Assembly: GCA_028247315.1 (NCBI GenBank)
Contig: JAOKFZ010000013.1
Location: forward strand, 1-45,101
Direction of reading: 5' to 3'
Length of the DNA: 45,101 nucleotides
Source of the DNA: Bacteroidia bacterium
GTDB lineage: Bacteria > Bacteroidota > Bacteroidia > NS11-12g > UBA9320
The notes below the pieces were generated by a model. The model saw only the letters and a list, made by a program, of their open reading frames with translations. It made no database searches and was not told the origin of the DNA. Positions 17,904 to 26,994 of the stretch are shown in pieces; positions within the stretch are counted from its first letter, which is position 1, and each line of letters begins with the position of its first letter. The position numbers were made by a program, and so were the translations under genes.

Positions 17904-18733
17904 AATATTTTTATCTCTTTATTGCTATACGCCTCACCTAGCATTTTTGTTTCAATGTTTTTTACCTCTTTCTGTTGACGTTTCATATTGAGGATCTGTT
18001 TTATGTTCTCCACCTCCATACTAAACGGAGATGTAGTACTTCTTATTTTAAAATCAAAAATGCGAATGAAATATTCAAACTCACCCTCTGCCAATCGAAT
18101 AATCTTGTTGTTATTTAAATAATGCTCTTGATTGTATGTGTTAATGGGTATTTCTTTTAGAATATCTTCAAAAAAAACCCAGTTATCTTTATCATCATAG
18201 TAGTTGCCATTTTCTATGCTCAGTTCTTTGAGAGTCCCATAGATACTTTCATCTTTCGCCCTAAAATTGGACCATAGCATATTTATGTTAGCAGCATTAC
18301 TTGGTATTTTATAAAAAATGATTTTAATAATATTTTGAGATAATTCAAACTCATCACTGTGCTCAGCATAATAAGCTTGCAACTCGTCCTCGGTGTACGA
18401 GGTGTCTGCAGCTTGCCATGCTAGCTTATTGAGCACTTCGTAGGTGAGTAGATCTATTCTGTATTGCTCTATCTGCTTACTCTTATCCCTCTCTTCTGCA
18501 GTAAGTATCTCGTCTGCTTTGTTTAGTAAAATTTGCTTGGAGAGCCATACATCTATATACTCTTTAGCCAAAAATACGCTATCTTCAATAGTCGCATCAT
18601 CGGGTATTATTTTGGCAAGATCTGTATCGTAAAGTTTATTGCCATAAGCATCAGCTAACACACGCCCCTTCGGTTGTGGTGCACATGCTGCTACCACTAC
18701 AAATAGAAATATGAAAGTTAATTTACTACTCAA
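17900..18733 (-). CDS. Lipoprotein related to SurA/PpiC chaperones, lacking a PPIase domain
   Basis: The 277-residue product starts MSSKLTFIFLFVVVAACAPQ, with a lipobox (VAAC, Cys 17). The body is alpha-helical and charged; KLYDTDLAKIIPDD followed by a helix ending in KQILLNKADEIL resembles the N-terminal helical part of SurA/PrsA-type folding factors. No parvulin signature (GGxLGYF, GYHII) is present. It sits between two parvulin genes, 11 nt after the first and overlapping the second by 4 nt, which supports a role as an anchored chaperone partner. Function is inferred mainly from context. Confidence 0.65.
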   Translation of the reverse strand: MSSKLTFIFLFVVVAACAPQPKGRVLADAYGNKLYDTDLAKIIPDDATIEDSVFLAKEYIDVWLSKQILLNKADEILTAEERDKSKQIEQYRIDLLTYEVLNKLAWQAADTSYTEDELQAYYAEHSDEFELSQNIIKIIFYKIPSNAANINMLWSNFRAKDESIYGTLKELSIENGNYYDDKDNWVFFEDILKEIPINTYNQEHYLNNNKIIRLAEGEFEYFIRIFDFKIRSTTSPFSMEVENIKQILNMKRQQKEVKNIETKMLGEAYSNKEIKIF

Positions 18734-18744
18734 TGACTAGACTT

Positions 18745-20721
18745 CTACTTACTATACAAGCGTTTGATATTGTCCTCGTAAATTTCTACTGGATATGATT
18801 TTTTAAGCTTTTCTATCCAAGTAGCCTCAAGATAGTCTTGATAGTCGCTTGTTGCTTGTCCCATATTCTCTTTTAGGACTTTTGCAGACACAGGAAGTAT
18901 CTCCCTTATTTCCACAAACTTGATTCTATCATTTTCCGAAGGCAAATCCGAAACACCTACTGCCCACTGAACACTCTCCAGTTGTTTATTACTTCCTTTT
19001 TCACTTGTTCTATTATCTACAGATAGAGACAACGCATCTTTTGCATTACACTTTTCAAGTATGGCCGATGTGGGCTTTCCCTTTTTCACCAACTTCTTTG
19101 CCAATTTTGCAGTCTTCGAATTGTTACAACTGTATACTGTTGCCACTGCTCGTTCATTCCACATATACTGTGCCTTATTCTTAGAATAAAAAGACTCTAG
19201 GCCTGCCGTATCCTTCACGGCTTTACTCCATACTTCTTTGTCCATAAGCTCAAAAAGCAATATACCATCTCTATACTCTTGCATGGTGTACTTGAACTCT
19301 TCGTACTTGTCTTCCAATTGCCCTTCTTCAAAGTCAAGGTTTATTTGCTTCACAAAACTCTCATAAATATCTGCTACTGCATTGGGAAGTGTCTTGTTAC
19401 TTCGTGCCTGATTTGTGGCTACGTATGCATAAAAGTAATCATCTGTATACGCCCTATCTCCAATCTTGCATAACACAATTCCACTACCACCCTTCTTCTT
19501 AAATTGTCCTTTCAGTAAACTTGCATCAACCTCAGTTCTAACGGAATCTAACCCAGCTACCTCTTGATAGTTATTCTCTTTGATGATACGAGCTACGACT
19601 ACATCTTTGTTCAATTCACTTCTACTGTCTCGCTCTACTTTTCTGCGTAAGAAATCTTTAGAGTCATCGTAGGACAACTTCTCTTTCATCTCAACCCTCT
19701 TTAGTATGTGCCAACTAAATTTAGTTTTCACAGGCTTGCTGTAGTCCCCATCTTTCTGCAACTCGTAGGCTGTATTCTTAAATTCTGCTGGAATATTCGA
19801 CGTAGTTCTATTAAACCAGCCCAGTTCTCCCCCCTTAGAGTTGGTGTTAAAATCTTCTGAAAATTCTTCTACTGTAGTGTTCCAATCTGCACCTGCTTGT
19901 AGTTTAGCATATACCGCATCTATGCGTTCCTTCGTACTATCTATCTGAGTTGGGTTGTAATATTTTATGGCGATATGAGCTACTTTTATGTCTCCTTGCG
20001 TCTTACGCTTGTCTTTGACGTAGACTAGGTGGTAACCAAAACGCGTTCTGATAGGCAGACTAACCTCTCCTACTGTTGTAGTAAAAGCAGCTTTTTCGAA
20101 CGGATAAATCATCTGAAAAACGGTAAAATACCCGAGGTCTCCTTTGTTTGTTTTGGCTGAAGGATCTTCAGAATATAGACTCGCTATAGTTTCAAAAGAC
20201 TCTCCCTTTACTACTCTATTGCGAAGTCCCATGATCTTCTCATAGGCACTCAAAGAATCTGATGGTTTAGCATCTGCTGCACAGTTGACAAGCAAATGAG
20301 CTGCACTTACTTCCATCTGACTTCTATCGTATGCTTCTTTTACCAATCGTTCTGTCACGGTCTTATCTGTAAGGTAAGGCTGTGCTAGTTGCTTGCGATA
20401 CCCTGCCAACTCTTGTTTGAAAGACAGTACAGTATCCATTTTCAACGCATATGCTTCCTTTACCTTCAACTTAAATTTTACGTATAAATCTACGTACTCA
20501 TCTATTTCTTGTTTGGTCGGAGTACTTTTATCATTCTTATTTTTGTTAAAGACACGCATAAACTCATCGTTCATTACGACCTCATCGCCAAAAGCAAATA
20601 GTGGAAACGCCACCCCTTTTTCTTCTGTTCTGGAAACAGACAATGTACCTACCTGTGCATTCACCAAGCATCCTAGGAGCAGAAATGCTATTGTTGCTAA
20701 TGTTTTTGTAACCTTTATCAT
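18745..20721 (-). CDS. PpiC/PrsA-type peptidyl-prolyl isomerase with two parvulin domains
   Basis: This 658-residue protein has a signal peptide (ending near VNAQ), then a helical region, then two parvulin domains. The first (about 135-240) runs VSAAHLLVN to NKGDLGYFTVFQMIYPFEKAAF and TRFGYHLVYVKDKR; the second (about 245-350) runs IKVAHIAIKY to KGGELGWFN and TKFSWHILKR. A long C-terminal helical part follows, with a third poorly conserved region. It likely folds outer membrane or secreted proteins in the periplasm. It is the first gene of the five-gene minus-strand operon; no clear TAnnTTTG box was found in the 136 bp upstream. Confidence 0.86.
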   Translation of the reverse strand: MIKVTKTLATIAFLLLGCLVNAQVGTLSVSRTEEKGVAFPLFAFGDEVVMNDEFMRVFNKNKNDKSTPTKQEIDEYVDLYVKFKLKVKEAYALKMDTVLSFKQELAGYRKQLAQPYLTDKTVTERLVKEAYDRSQMEVSAAHLLVNCAADAKPSDSLSAYEKIMGLRNRVVKGESFETIASLYSEDPSAKTNKGDLGYFTVFQMIYPFEKAAFTTTVGEVSLPIRTRFGYHLVYVKDKRKTQGDIKVAHIAIKYYNPTQIDSTKERIDAVYAKLQAGADWNTTVEEFSEDFNTNSKGGELGWFNRTTSNIPAEFKNTAYELQKDGDYSKPVKTKFSWHILKRVEMKEKLSYDDSKDFLRRKVERDSRSELNKDVVVARIIKENNYQEVAGLDSVRTEVDASLLKGQFKKKGGSGIVLCKIGDRAYTDDYFYAYVATNQARSNKTLPNAVADIYESFVKQINLDFEEGQLEDKYEEFKYTMQEYRDGILLFELMDKEVWSKAVKDTAGLESFYSKNKAQYMWNERAVATVYSCNNSKTAKLAKKLVKKGKPTSAILEKCNAKDALSLSVDNRTSEKGSNKQLESVQWAVGVSDLPSENDRIKFVEIREILPVSAKVLKENMGQATSDYQDYLEATWIEKLKKSYPVEIYEDNIKRLYSK

Positions 20722-20831
20722 CGTTATTTATTAATCTAAAATAGGACGCGAATTTAATGATTTATAGTCTTTGGACATAGCGTTGGCATAATATAATACT
20801 CGCTTACCATTATCCTTTGTAGAAAGATAAA

Positions 20832-20839
20832 TACTTTTG
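20832..20839 (+). promoter_or_regulatory. -7-type promoter box TACTTTTG for the menE-like gene
   Basis: TACTTTTG matches TAnnTTTG exactly and ends 18 nt before the TTG start at 20858. It is in the divergent intergenic region between ppiC and the menE-like gene. Confidence 0.45.
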
Positions 20840-20857
20840 ACATAAAATAGCCAAAAA

Positions 20858-21883
20858 TTGACACATTTCAAGGTATCCTATTCTGAACATTTTAATGACC
20901 AAGACTATGTAAAAACAGTAATTAGTCAATGGCAAACTGGTAGTCAATTATTTACATTATCTACTTCTGGAAGCACAGGAGAACCACAACCAATACAGCT
21001 AAATCGAAACATGCTGATTTGGTCTGCCGAAAAAACTTATGCCGCATTAGACTTGCAAAACAAGCAAGGTCAACTATCTGTTCTTTGTTGCCTACCTGTA
21101 CAAAAAACAGGTGGATTTATGCAGCTTATTCGGGCGTTGCATTTCAACTGGCACATCCATTTTATTCCTGCTACTGCCAATCCTAATACCGCACTTGGCG
21201 ATTACCCTTCTTCTTTTGATTTATTCTCATTCACTCCAACGCAATTACAAACTATTATAGCGAGTGATGAAGCATTGCTCTACCCACAGACTACGATACT
21301 AATTGGTGGGGCAGCCATTTCTTCAGATTTTGAAGAAGAAATTCAAAATTTCACATTGGTCTCTAAAATCGTTTTCTGGGAGACCTACGGAATGACCGAA
21401 ACCGCTAGTCACATAGCCTTACGCAAAGTGGGAGTTGACTCCTATTTTAAACCGCAACCCGGCGTAGAAATTAGTACAACAGTGGACCTAAGACTTCGTA
21501 TAGCGATACCTGAACTAGACTTTAGCATTACCACCAATGATATGGCAATAGTTCATACAGATGGCTTTGAGATACTTGGCAGAAGTGACGATGTGATTAA
21601 TAGTGGTGGAATAAAAATACATCCATCATTGATAGAACCAAAAATAAAAGCACTACTGCACACCGAAGGAATAGAAAGGCACTTTTATCTTGGCAAGAAA
21701 AAGGATGTAAAACTTGGCGAAAAGGCTGTACTCGTTCTAGAAGGAAGTGCTTTGAAAGACATTTCGCATTTGCTTGAGATTCTGAAAAGAAAACTACCTA
21801 TTTATCACAATCCTAAGGATATCCTCTTTGTAGAAAAGATAGCGTATACCGATACAGGAAAAGTTATTAGAGCAATGCTCTAA
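20858..21883 (+). CDS. menE: MenE-like AMP-binding ligase (O-succinylbenzoate-CoA ligase type)
   Basis: The 341-residue product is a compact adenylate-forming enzyme. The phosphate-binding loop STSGSTGEPQPIQL lies near residue 31, the core motif ETYGMTETASHIAL near 180, GFEILGRSDDVINSGGIKI near 230, and the catalytic-lysine region TDTGKVIRAML closes the protein. Short MenE proteins of about 350 residues are usual in Bacteroidota, so it is not truncated. MenE makes O-succinylbenzoyl-CoA in menaquinone synthesis in the cytoplasm. No other men genes are in the window, so a different acyl substrate is possible. The start is a TTG, since a TAA lies five codons upstream and no ATG fits. Confidence 0.7.
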   Translation: MTHFKVSYSEHFNDQDYVKTVISQWQTGSQLFTLSTSGSTGEPQPIQLNRNMLIWSAEKTYAALDLQNKQGQLSVLCCLPVQKTGGFMQLIRALHFNWHIHFIPATANPNTALGDYPSSFDLFSFTPTQLQTIIASDEALLYPQTTILIGGAAISSDFEEEIQNFTLVSKIVFWETYGMTETASHIALRKVGVDSYFKPQPGVEISTTVDLRLRIAIPELDFSITTNDMAIVHTDGFEILGRSDDVINSGGIKIHPSLIEPKIKALLHTEGIERHFYLGKKKDVKLGEKAVLVLEGSALKDISHLLEILKRKLPIYHNPKDILFVEKIAYTDTGKVIRAML

Positions 21884-21978
21884 ATAGATCTAAGCACTAC
21901 TTATTCGGGGAATTTAGACAGCTGTAAACACCCAAACTTTGCTGCTTCTATGCATTAAGTATTTTTATTCCTTTCACC

Positions 21979-21986
21979 TACCTTTG
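21979..21986 (+). promoter_or_regulatory. -7-type promoter box TACCTTTG for trmB
   Basis: TACCTTTG matches the -7 consensus exactly and ends 5 nt before the GTG start at 21992, predicting transcription to begin at the start codon. Confidence 0.5.
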
Positions 21987-21991
21987 CACCT

Positions 21992-22633
21992 GTGGGACAA
22001 GTAGGTAAACTTCAAAAATTTGCGGATGTAACGGCTTTCGAAAACTGCTACGAACGTGTAGCGGAACTCAAAGGAAAGTGGAAAACAGATGTATTCAAAA
22101 ACGACAACCCGATTACGGTGGAATTAGCCTGTGGCAAGGGTGAATACACCATTGGTTTAGCTGAACGATTCCCCGAACGCAATTTCATTGGTATAGATGT
22201 GAAGGGCAATCGGATATGGAAAGGAGCTAAATATGCATTGGAAAATAATATCACGAATGTGGCTTTTCACCGACTAATGATCGGCAACATTGAAGAATAT
22301 TTTGAGAAAGGAGAGATTGACGAATTTTGGATCACGTTTCCTGACCCACAGCATAGTAAAAAACGCAAGCGACTCACCAACGCTATGTTTCTAAACCGCT
22401 ACCGTAACATCGCTAAAGAGGGTGCTGTAATGAACCTCAAAAGTGACTCCACACGTTTTTATGAGTTTAGTAAAGAGATAATAGCCGATCAAAAACTAAC
22501 GATACTTCAAGATTCGGATGACATCTATGCTTGGGACGAAATCCCAGAGCACCTAGCTAATATTCAAACTTTTTACGAGCAAATGTGGCTCGATCAAGGA
22601 AAGAAAATTAAGTTTTTGAGATACGTTATATAA
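21992..22633 (+). CDS. trmB: tRNA (guanine-N7-)-methyltransferase
   Basis: TrmB methylates G46 of tRNA using S-adenosylmethionine. The 213-residue product shows the SAM-binding motif ELACGKGEYTIGLAERFPERNFIGIDVKGNR (split here as ELACGKGEYT and FIGIDVKGNR), the signature WITFPDPQHSKKRKRLT and the substrate-side helix FLNRYRNI. Length and order match the family. The start is a GTG at 21992, 5 nt after a TACCTTTG box; no ATG upstream is in frame. The gene ends 3 bp from the convergent gmhA stop, with no visible terminator between them. Confidence 0.9.
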   Translation: MGQVGKLQKFADVTAFENCYERVAELKGKWKTDVFKNDNPITVELACGKGEYTIGLAERFPERNFIGIDVKGNRIWKGAKYALENNITNVAFHRLMIGNIEEYFEKGEIDEFWITFPDPQHSKKRKRLTNAMFLNRYRNIAKEGAVMNLKSDSTRFYEFSKEIIADQKLTILQDSDDIYAWDEIPEHLANIQTFYEQMWLDQGKKIKFLRYVI

Positions 22634-22636
22634 CCT

Positions 22637-23200
22637 TTACAGATTACGTTCTACGTAGTCTATGAGTGAGTGTATCACTTTAATGTGTATTTCCTGAGCT
22701 CTATCGGCATAGTTGCTTTTGGGTGCACGTATCTCTACATCGCACAAGCCAGCCATTTTACCACCGTCTTTGCCTGTGAGCCCTATCACTTTCATCCCTT
22801 TTCCTTTAGCAGCAACCATTGCATTTATCACATTCTGGCTATTGCCGCTAGTGCTGATACCCAATAGTACGTCTCCCTTGCGGCCAACACCCTCTACATA
22901 ACGTGAAAAAACATACTCATATCCATAATCATTTCCAACACACGCCATGTGGCTTGCATCTGCAATAGCTATAGCTCCTATAGCTGGACGATTGTCCCTA
23001 TATCTTCCGGTGAGTTCTTCTGCAAAGTGCATGGCATCGCACAAACTTCCGCCGTTTCCACAGCTTAATACCTTGCCGTCCTTCTGAAAACTATCTACCA
23101 GTAACTTACCGGCAGCTTCTATATTTTCGAAGTTACTATCATCAGCCAAAAAAGCCGCCAGCACACTTTGTGCTTCTATAAAATGTTGTTTTATGCTCAT
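22637..23200 (-). CDS. gmhA: Phosphoheptose isomerase (SIS domain)
   Basis: The 187-residue protein is a single SIS domain close to GmhA, which converts sedoheptulose 7-phosphate to D-glycero-D-manno-heptose 7-phosphate for lipopolysaccharide core. Visible marks are [52 protein letters not shown] and a late Glu-His region [13 protein letters not shown]. Other heptose genes are absent from the window. Its ATG directly follows the TAA of dsbD (TAAATG), so it is probably translated by re-initiation on the same message. Confidence 0.85.
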   Translation of the reverse strand: MSIKQHFIEAQSVLAAFLADDSNFENIEAAGKLLVDSFQKDGKVLSCGNGGSLCDAMHFAEELTGRYRDNRPAIGAIAIADASHMACVGNDYGYEYVFSRYVEGVGRKGDVLLGISTSGNSQNVINAMVAAKGKGMKVIGLTGKDGGKMAGLCDVEIRAPKSNYADRAQEIHIKVIHSLIDYVERNL

Positions 23201-25438
23201 TTATTTCGCCGCAAGTATAGGCTCCATTCTTGATTTGTACTCTTCTAGTCCTGCTTTTAAGAACGCAACGTAAGCCTCTTTGTCCTTATCATATGTACGT
23301 GTAGGTTGCAGCAGATTTCCTTCATTGTCTAACAAAGCATATTGAGGTTGAGCATTAGCATTGAAATAACATTCTTGAATCCAACTATTTTTCTTTGCCA
23401 AATTGGTAACCTTTCTAGTACTATTTTTTTTATAAAATTGCTCATTATCAGCCAATTCTATTGTCTTATCATCTACATAGAGTGAGATTATTATATAGTC
23501 TTCATTCATCATTGTACGTACTCTCTCGTCAGACCAGACCACAGCTTCCATTTCTCTGCAGTTTACACATCCATGACCAGTAAAGTCAAGAAATACTGGA
23601 CGACCAGTCTGCCTTGCTACCTCCATGCCTTGTTCATAATCGTAGTATCCTCTCAACCCATGTGGCAAGTGGAGTTTTTCTTCATATTTTGGTTTCACCC
23701 CAGCAAAATAATCAGACGAGTGACCGTCCTTACCGCCATCCATCAAATTGAAATCATGCGTACTCATTGGCGGCATATAGCCAGCAAGAGCTCTTAGCGG
23801 AGCTCCAAAAAGACCTGGGACAAGATAGGATACAAACGCAAACGTAAAGATGGCAAGGAACAACCTTGGTACACCTAGATAAGGCATATCACTGTCGTGT
23901 GAGAATTTCAACTTACCCAATAGGTACAACCCCATTAAGAAGAAAATCACAATCCAAAGTCCAATATAAATTTCTCTATCTAATATACCCCAATGGTAGG
24001 TTTGATCTGCCACACTTAAGAATTTCAATCCAAACGCAAGCTCAAGAAATCCAAGTACTACCTTCACAGAATTTAACCATCCACCGGATTTTGGCAAACC
24101 ATTTAACCAGCTCGGAAATATTGCAAACAATGCAAACGGTATGGCAAAGGCTAATGAAAACCCTAACATTCCAACCATAGGTTTCACAAATGCACCTCCT
24201 GCAGACTCTACCAAGATGCTTCCAACTATAGGGCCTGTACACGAGAAAGAAACCAAAACGATAGTAAAAGCCATAAAGAATATGCCCGTTAGCCCACCTT
24301 TATCTGCTTGTGCATCTGCTTTATTGACTATCCAACTTGGAAGAACAATCTCAAACGCCCCGAGAAAAGAAGCTGCAAAAACTACAAATATGAGGAAGAA
24401 TAAAATATTAGGAAGCCAGTGTGTCGCCAAAAGATTAGCAAAAGCGGGTCCTAATAATACAGCCACAAGAGTACCTATTAATACATATATACCAACAATA
24501 CTAAGCCCGTATATAATACCGTTCCTTCTTGCTTTAGCCTTACTTCCATCTTTCATAAAGAACGATACCGTCATAGGTATCATAGGAAACACACAAGGAG
24601 TAAGTAACGCTACTAACCCTGAGATAAAAGCGACAATAAAAAGCCCCAAAAAGCTCTGCTTTTCTTCACCTTCTTGCCCCCCAAATGTCTTAAGCCCGCA
24701 ACCTGTCGTATCGCTTTCTGATAGTGCTTTATAAGAAGAATAGTTGACAGCATCTGCTGACACTAAACCTGCATATTTCGTAAACCCTGTTGTATTTCCT
24801 GTGCTTGGTGTACCAACTGTTGCAGGAGCAATAATAGCTACACCCTCATCTTGCGTTGCTGCTTCTTCACCTATGCCATCCTTCTGATTTACAGCAGTTT
24901 CTTTGTCAGGGTTTTCTATATTCGACTCTTCTTTTTTATTTAACTCTTCTTTGACAGGCACTGCTGTTGCAGCTCCAACCACTTCCAGTCCTTTCACTTC
25001 ATACTCATATTCAAACAAAACGCAACTACCGTCAGCTGTACACATTTGGTATTCTAAAAGGCCCATAATCTTGGGATTGGCCAAGAGTACCTTTATCTTT
25101 TGCCTAAATTCTGCTTTCTCCTCAAAATCAGCTACTTCACACTCAAATATATCATCTTCGTAGTGATGAGAACCGATAGGAGTTGCCCCTCCTACAAGCT
25201 CATAGCTTGCATTTTTTTCGTATGTGAATACTGATTTTCTTGGCGGGCAATCACCATAATCATTGGAGTATATATGATATCCTTTAGGAACAACTGTTTT
25301 AAATGTAACCTCTATAAGGTCACCTACTTTAATCTCTTTCTTATTTATCGTATGACCCCAATCGGCAGGTGGTGTCTTTTGCCCAAATACTATTGATGTC
25401 AACAGCATCGCTAATCCTAAAACCAGGAATTTTTTCAT
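23201..25438 (-). CDS. DsbD-type transmembrane thiol:disulfide interchange protein with thioredoxin domain
   Basis: The 745-residue product carries a signal peptide, a periplasmic DsbD alpha-like domain (about residues 20-155, with CTADGSC), a Glu/Lys-rich linker, a DsbD membrane core of about eight helices starting near residue 260 (TPCVFPMIP and SFSCTGPIVG supply the paired membrane cysteines), and a C-terminal thioredoxin domain (DFTGHGCVNCREME, near residue 630). The full relay of cysteines for moving electrons from the cytoplasm to periplasmic thiols is therefore present. It precedes gmhA on the same transcript. It could also support the redox proteins encoded elsewhere in the window, but that is only inference. 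Confidence 0.9.
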   Translation of the reverse strand: MKKFLVLGLAMLLTSIVFGQKTPPADWGHTINKKEIKVGDLIEVTFKTVVPKGYHIYSNDYGDCPPRKSVFTYEKNASYELVGGATPIGSHHYEDDIFECEVADFEEKAEFRQKIKVLLANPKIMGLLEYQMCTADGSCVLFEYEYEVKGLEVVGAATAVPVKEELNKKEESNIENPDKETAVNQKDGIGEEAATQDEGVAIIAPATVGTPSTGNTTGFTKYAGLVSADAVNYSSYKALSESDTTGCGLKTFGGQEGEEKQSFLGLFIVAFISGLVALLTPCVFPMIPMTVSFFMKDGSKAKARRNGIIYGLSIVGIYVLIGTLVAVLLGPAFANLLATHWLPNILFFLIFVVFAASFLGAFEIVLPSWIVNKADAQADKGGLTGIFFMAFTIVLVSFSCTGPIVGSILVESAGGAFVKPMVGMLGFSLAFAIPFALFAIFPSWLNGLPKSGGWLNSVKVVLGFLELAFGLKFLSVADQTYHWGILDREIYIGLWIVIFFLMGLYLLGKLKFSHDSDMPYLGVPRLFLAIFTFAFVSYLVPGLFGAPLRALAGYMPPMSTHDFNLMDGGKDGHSSDYFAGVKPKYEEKLHLPHGLRGYYDYEQGMEVARQTGRPVFLDFTGHGCVNCREMEAVVWSDERVRTMMNEDYIIISLYVDDKTIELADNEQFYKKNSTRKVTNLAKKNSWIQECYFNANAQPQYALLDNEGNLLQPTRTYDKDKEAYVAFLKAGLEEYKSRMEPILAAK

Positions 25439-25542
25439 AAATTTTGATTAATTACTTCAAATAAAACGCTTTGTAAGACAAAACATTACTTTAGATGTAG
25501 ATAAGTGCATAAAAGTTGCCCAAGACTGCTCTTCTTTACACC

Positions 25543-25550
25543 TACTTTTG
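25543..25550 (+). promoter_or_regulatory. -7-type promoter box TACTTTTG for the glucosaminidase gene
   Basis: TACTTTTG matches TAnnTTTG exactly and ends 22 nt upstream of the ATG at 25573, leaving a leader of about 15-18 nt. It probably drives the four-gene run to 29700. Confidence 0.45.
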
Positions 25551-25572
25551 ACCGAATATATAAAACAATTTG

Positions 25573-26994
25573 ATGAAATCAATTTTCACGATATTATTGG
25601 CACTAACATCTATAATGGTCTTTGCTCAAAAGCAAACGCCACAAGCATACATAGCCAAATACAAAGACGTAGCAGTTATAGAGATGCACCGCAGTGGTGT
25701 GCCCGCAAGCATAACACTATCTCAAGGCGTACTCGAAAGCAACAGTGGAAATAGTAGACTAGCTAAGTTTGCTAATAACCATTTTGGTATAAAGTGTAAA
25801 GGTAGCTGGACAGGAAACGTTATATACGCAGATGATGATGCTGCAGACGAGTGCTTTCGTGCTTACGAAAGTGTGCTTGAATCGTATAAAGACCACTCCG
25901 ACTTTTTGAGAAAGAACTGGAGATATCACCCGCTATTTGAACTAGATCCAAAAGACTACAAAGGATGGTGCCATGGCTTACGTAAGGCAGGGTACGCTAC
26001 CAATCCACAATATGGCAATATTTTAATACGCCTGATAGACCGCTACGAACTCCACCAGTACGACCTAGAAAAGCTGCCCGGTACAGGTTTACCTGCTCTT
26101 GTGGTCGGAGAAACAGTAAACGGAGTACTCGTAAAAACAGCAGAAACCGGTGAGACTGTAGGTACGATAGCTAAAGACAATAATGTAAAAGACCGTCACA
26201 TCCGAAAGTGGAATGATATGCCAGCAGGTGCAGAAATAAAAACAGGAGAAACGGTATACTTAAAACCCAAACGTAGAAGAGGTGCCAAAGAAAAACACAC
26301 CGTAACCAAGGGAGAAGATATGCGGGTAATATCTCAACAATACGGCATAAAGCTGAAGCAACTCTACAAAAAAAATAGAATGGAGATTGGCTCTGAGCCC
26401 AAAGCAGGAGAAGTACTTTATATGCAAAAGAAACGCTCCAAAGAGGATAGTGTGGCTGTTGCCCAAGCTAGTCCACAATGGAAAGAAGATGAGCAAGAAC
26501 CATTTGTCAATCCACATAGTGCACAAAAAGAGGTGATAAACAACATCGATTTCAGCAGTCCTGGAGCGTTGAATAAAAAGGAAGTAGTAGCACCCGATTT
26601 TTATTATGTAAAAAAAGGGGATAACATATACCGAATAGCTGAGCAATACCGCATAATGGAAGAGGATATACTCATGTGGAACAAAGACCTAAATCCGAGT
26701 ACAATGAGCATCGGTCAAAAAATATACCTTAACAGAAAGGCAGCGGAAGCAGCCAGTACTTTAGTGACAATGCAGGAACAGACCATAACACAACAGCCTA
26801 TTACCGATCAAGAAGTAGAAAAAATAAAAGAAGAGATAACGGTAAATGGCACTGTAACACACGTTGTGGTCAAAGGAGACACACTCTACAATATTTGTAA
26901 ACGCTATAACATAACTGTAGCGGATATAAAAGCGTGGAACCAGCTGGAAGAAGCAACTATTAATCTTGGTCAAAGACTACTCGTATCTGAATAA
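25573..26994 (+). CDS. Glucosaminidase-domain protein with LysM repeats (peptidoglycan hydrolase)
   Basis: The 473-residue product has a signal peptide (MKSIFTILLALTSIMVFAQK), then a FlgJ/LytG-type glucosaminidase domain (about 25-155) with SQGVLESNSGNSRLAKFANN holding the catalytic Glu and NHFGIKC. Three clear LysM repeats follow at about 240-288, 342-390 and 428-473 (YYVKKGDNIYRIAEQY, HVVVKGDTLYNICKRY), plus a degenerate one near 190-235. It should cut glycan strands in the cell wall. ATG 25573 is chosen over the TTG one codon earlier because the signal peptide starts there. Its stop overlaps the next start by one base (TAATG). Confidence 0.9.
   Translation: MKSIFTILLALTSIMVFAQKQTPQAYIAKYKDVAVIEMHRSGVPASITLSQGVLESNSGNSRLAKFANNHFGIKCKGSWTGNVIYADDDAADECFRAYESVLESYKDHSDFLRKNWRYHPLFELDPKDYKGWCHGLRKAGYATNPQYGNILIRLIDRYELHQYDLEKLPGTGLPALVVGETVNGVLVKTAETGETVGTIAKDNNVKDRHIRKWNDMPAGAEIKTGETVYLKPKRRRGAKEKHTVTKGEDMRVISQQYGIKLKQLYKKNRMEIGSEPKAGEVLYMQKKRSKEDSVAVAQASPQWKEDEQEPFVNPHSAQKEVINNIDFSSPGALNKKEVVAPDFYYVKKGDNIYRIAEQYRIMEEDILMWNKDLNPSTMSIGQKIYLNRKAAEAASTLVTMQEQTITQQPITDQEVEKIKEEITVNGTVTHVVVKGDTLYNICKRYNITVADIKAWNQLEEATINLGQRLLVSE

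Noticed and set aside
20858-21883. MenE-like gene as a truncated pseudogene, because many acyl-CoA ligases have about 500 residues
   Set aside because: All core motifs including the C-terminal catalytic Lys are present, and short MenE proteins are normal in this phylum.
24141-24734. A 197-codon open frame on the plus strand inside dsbD
   Set aside because: It is antisense to well-conserved DsbD membrane motifs, has low-complexity Ala/Pro/Ile/Asn composition and no signal or family pattern; it is a shadow of dsbD codon usage.
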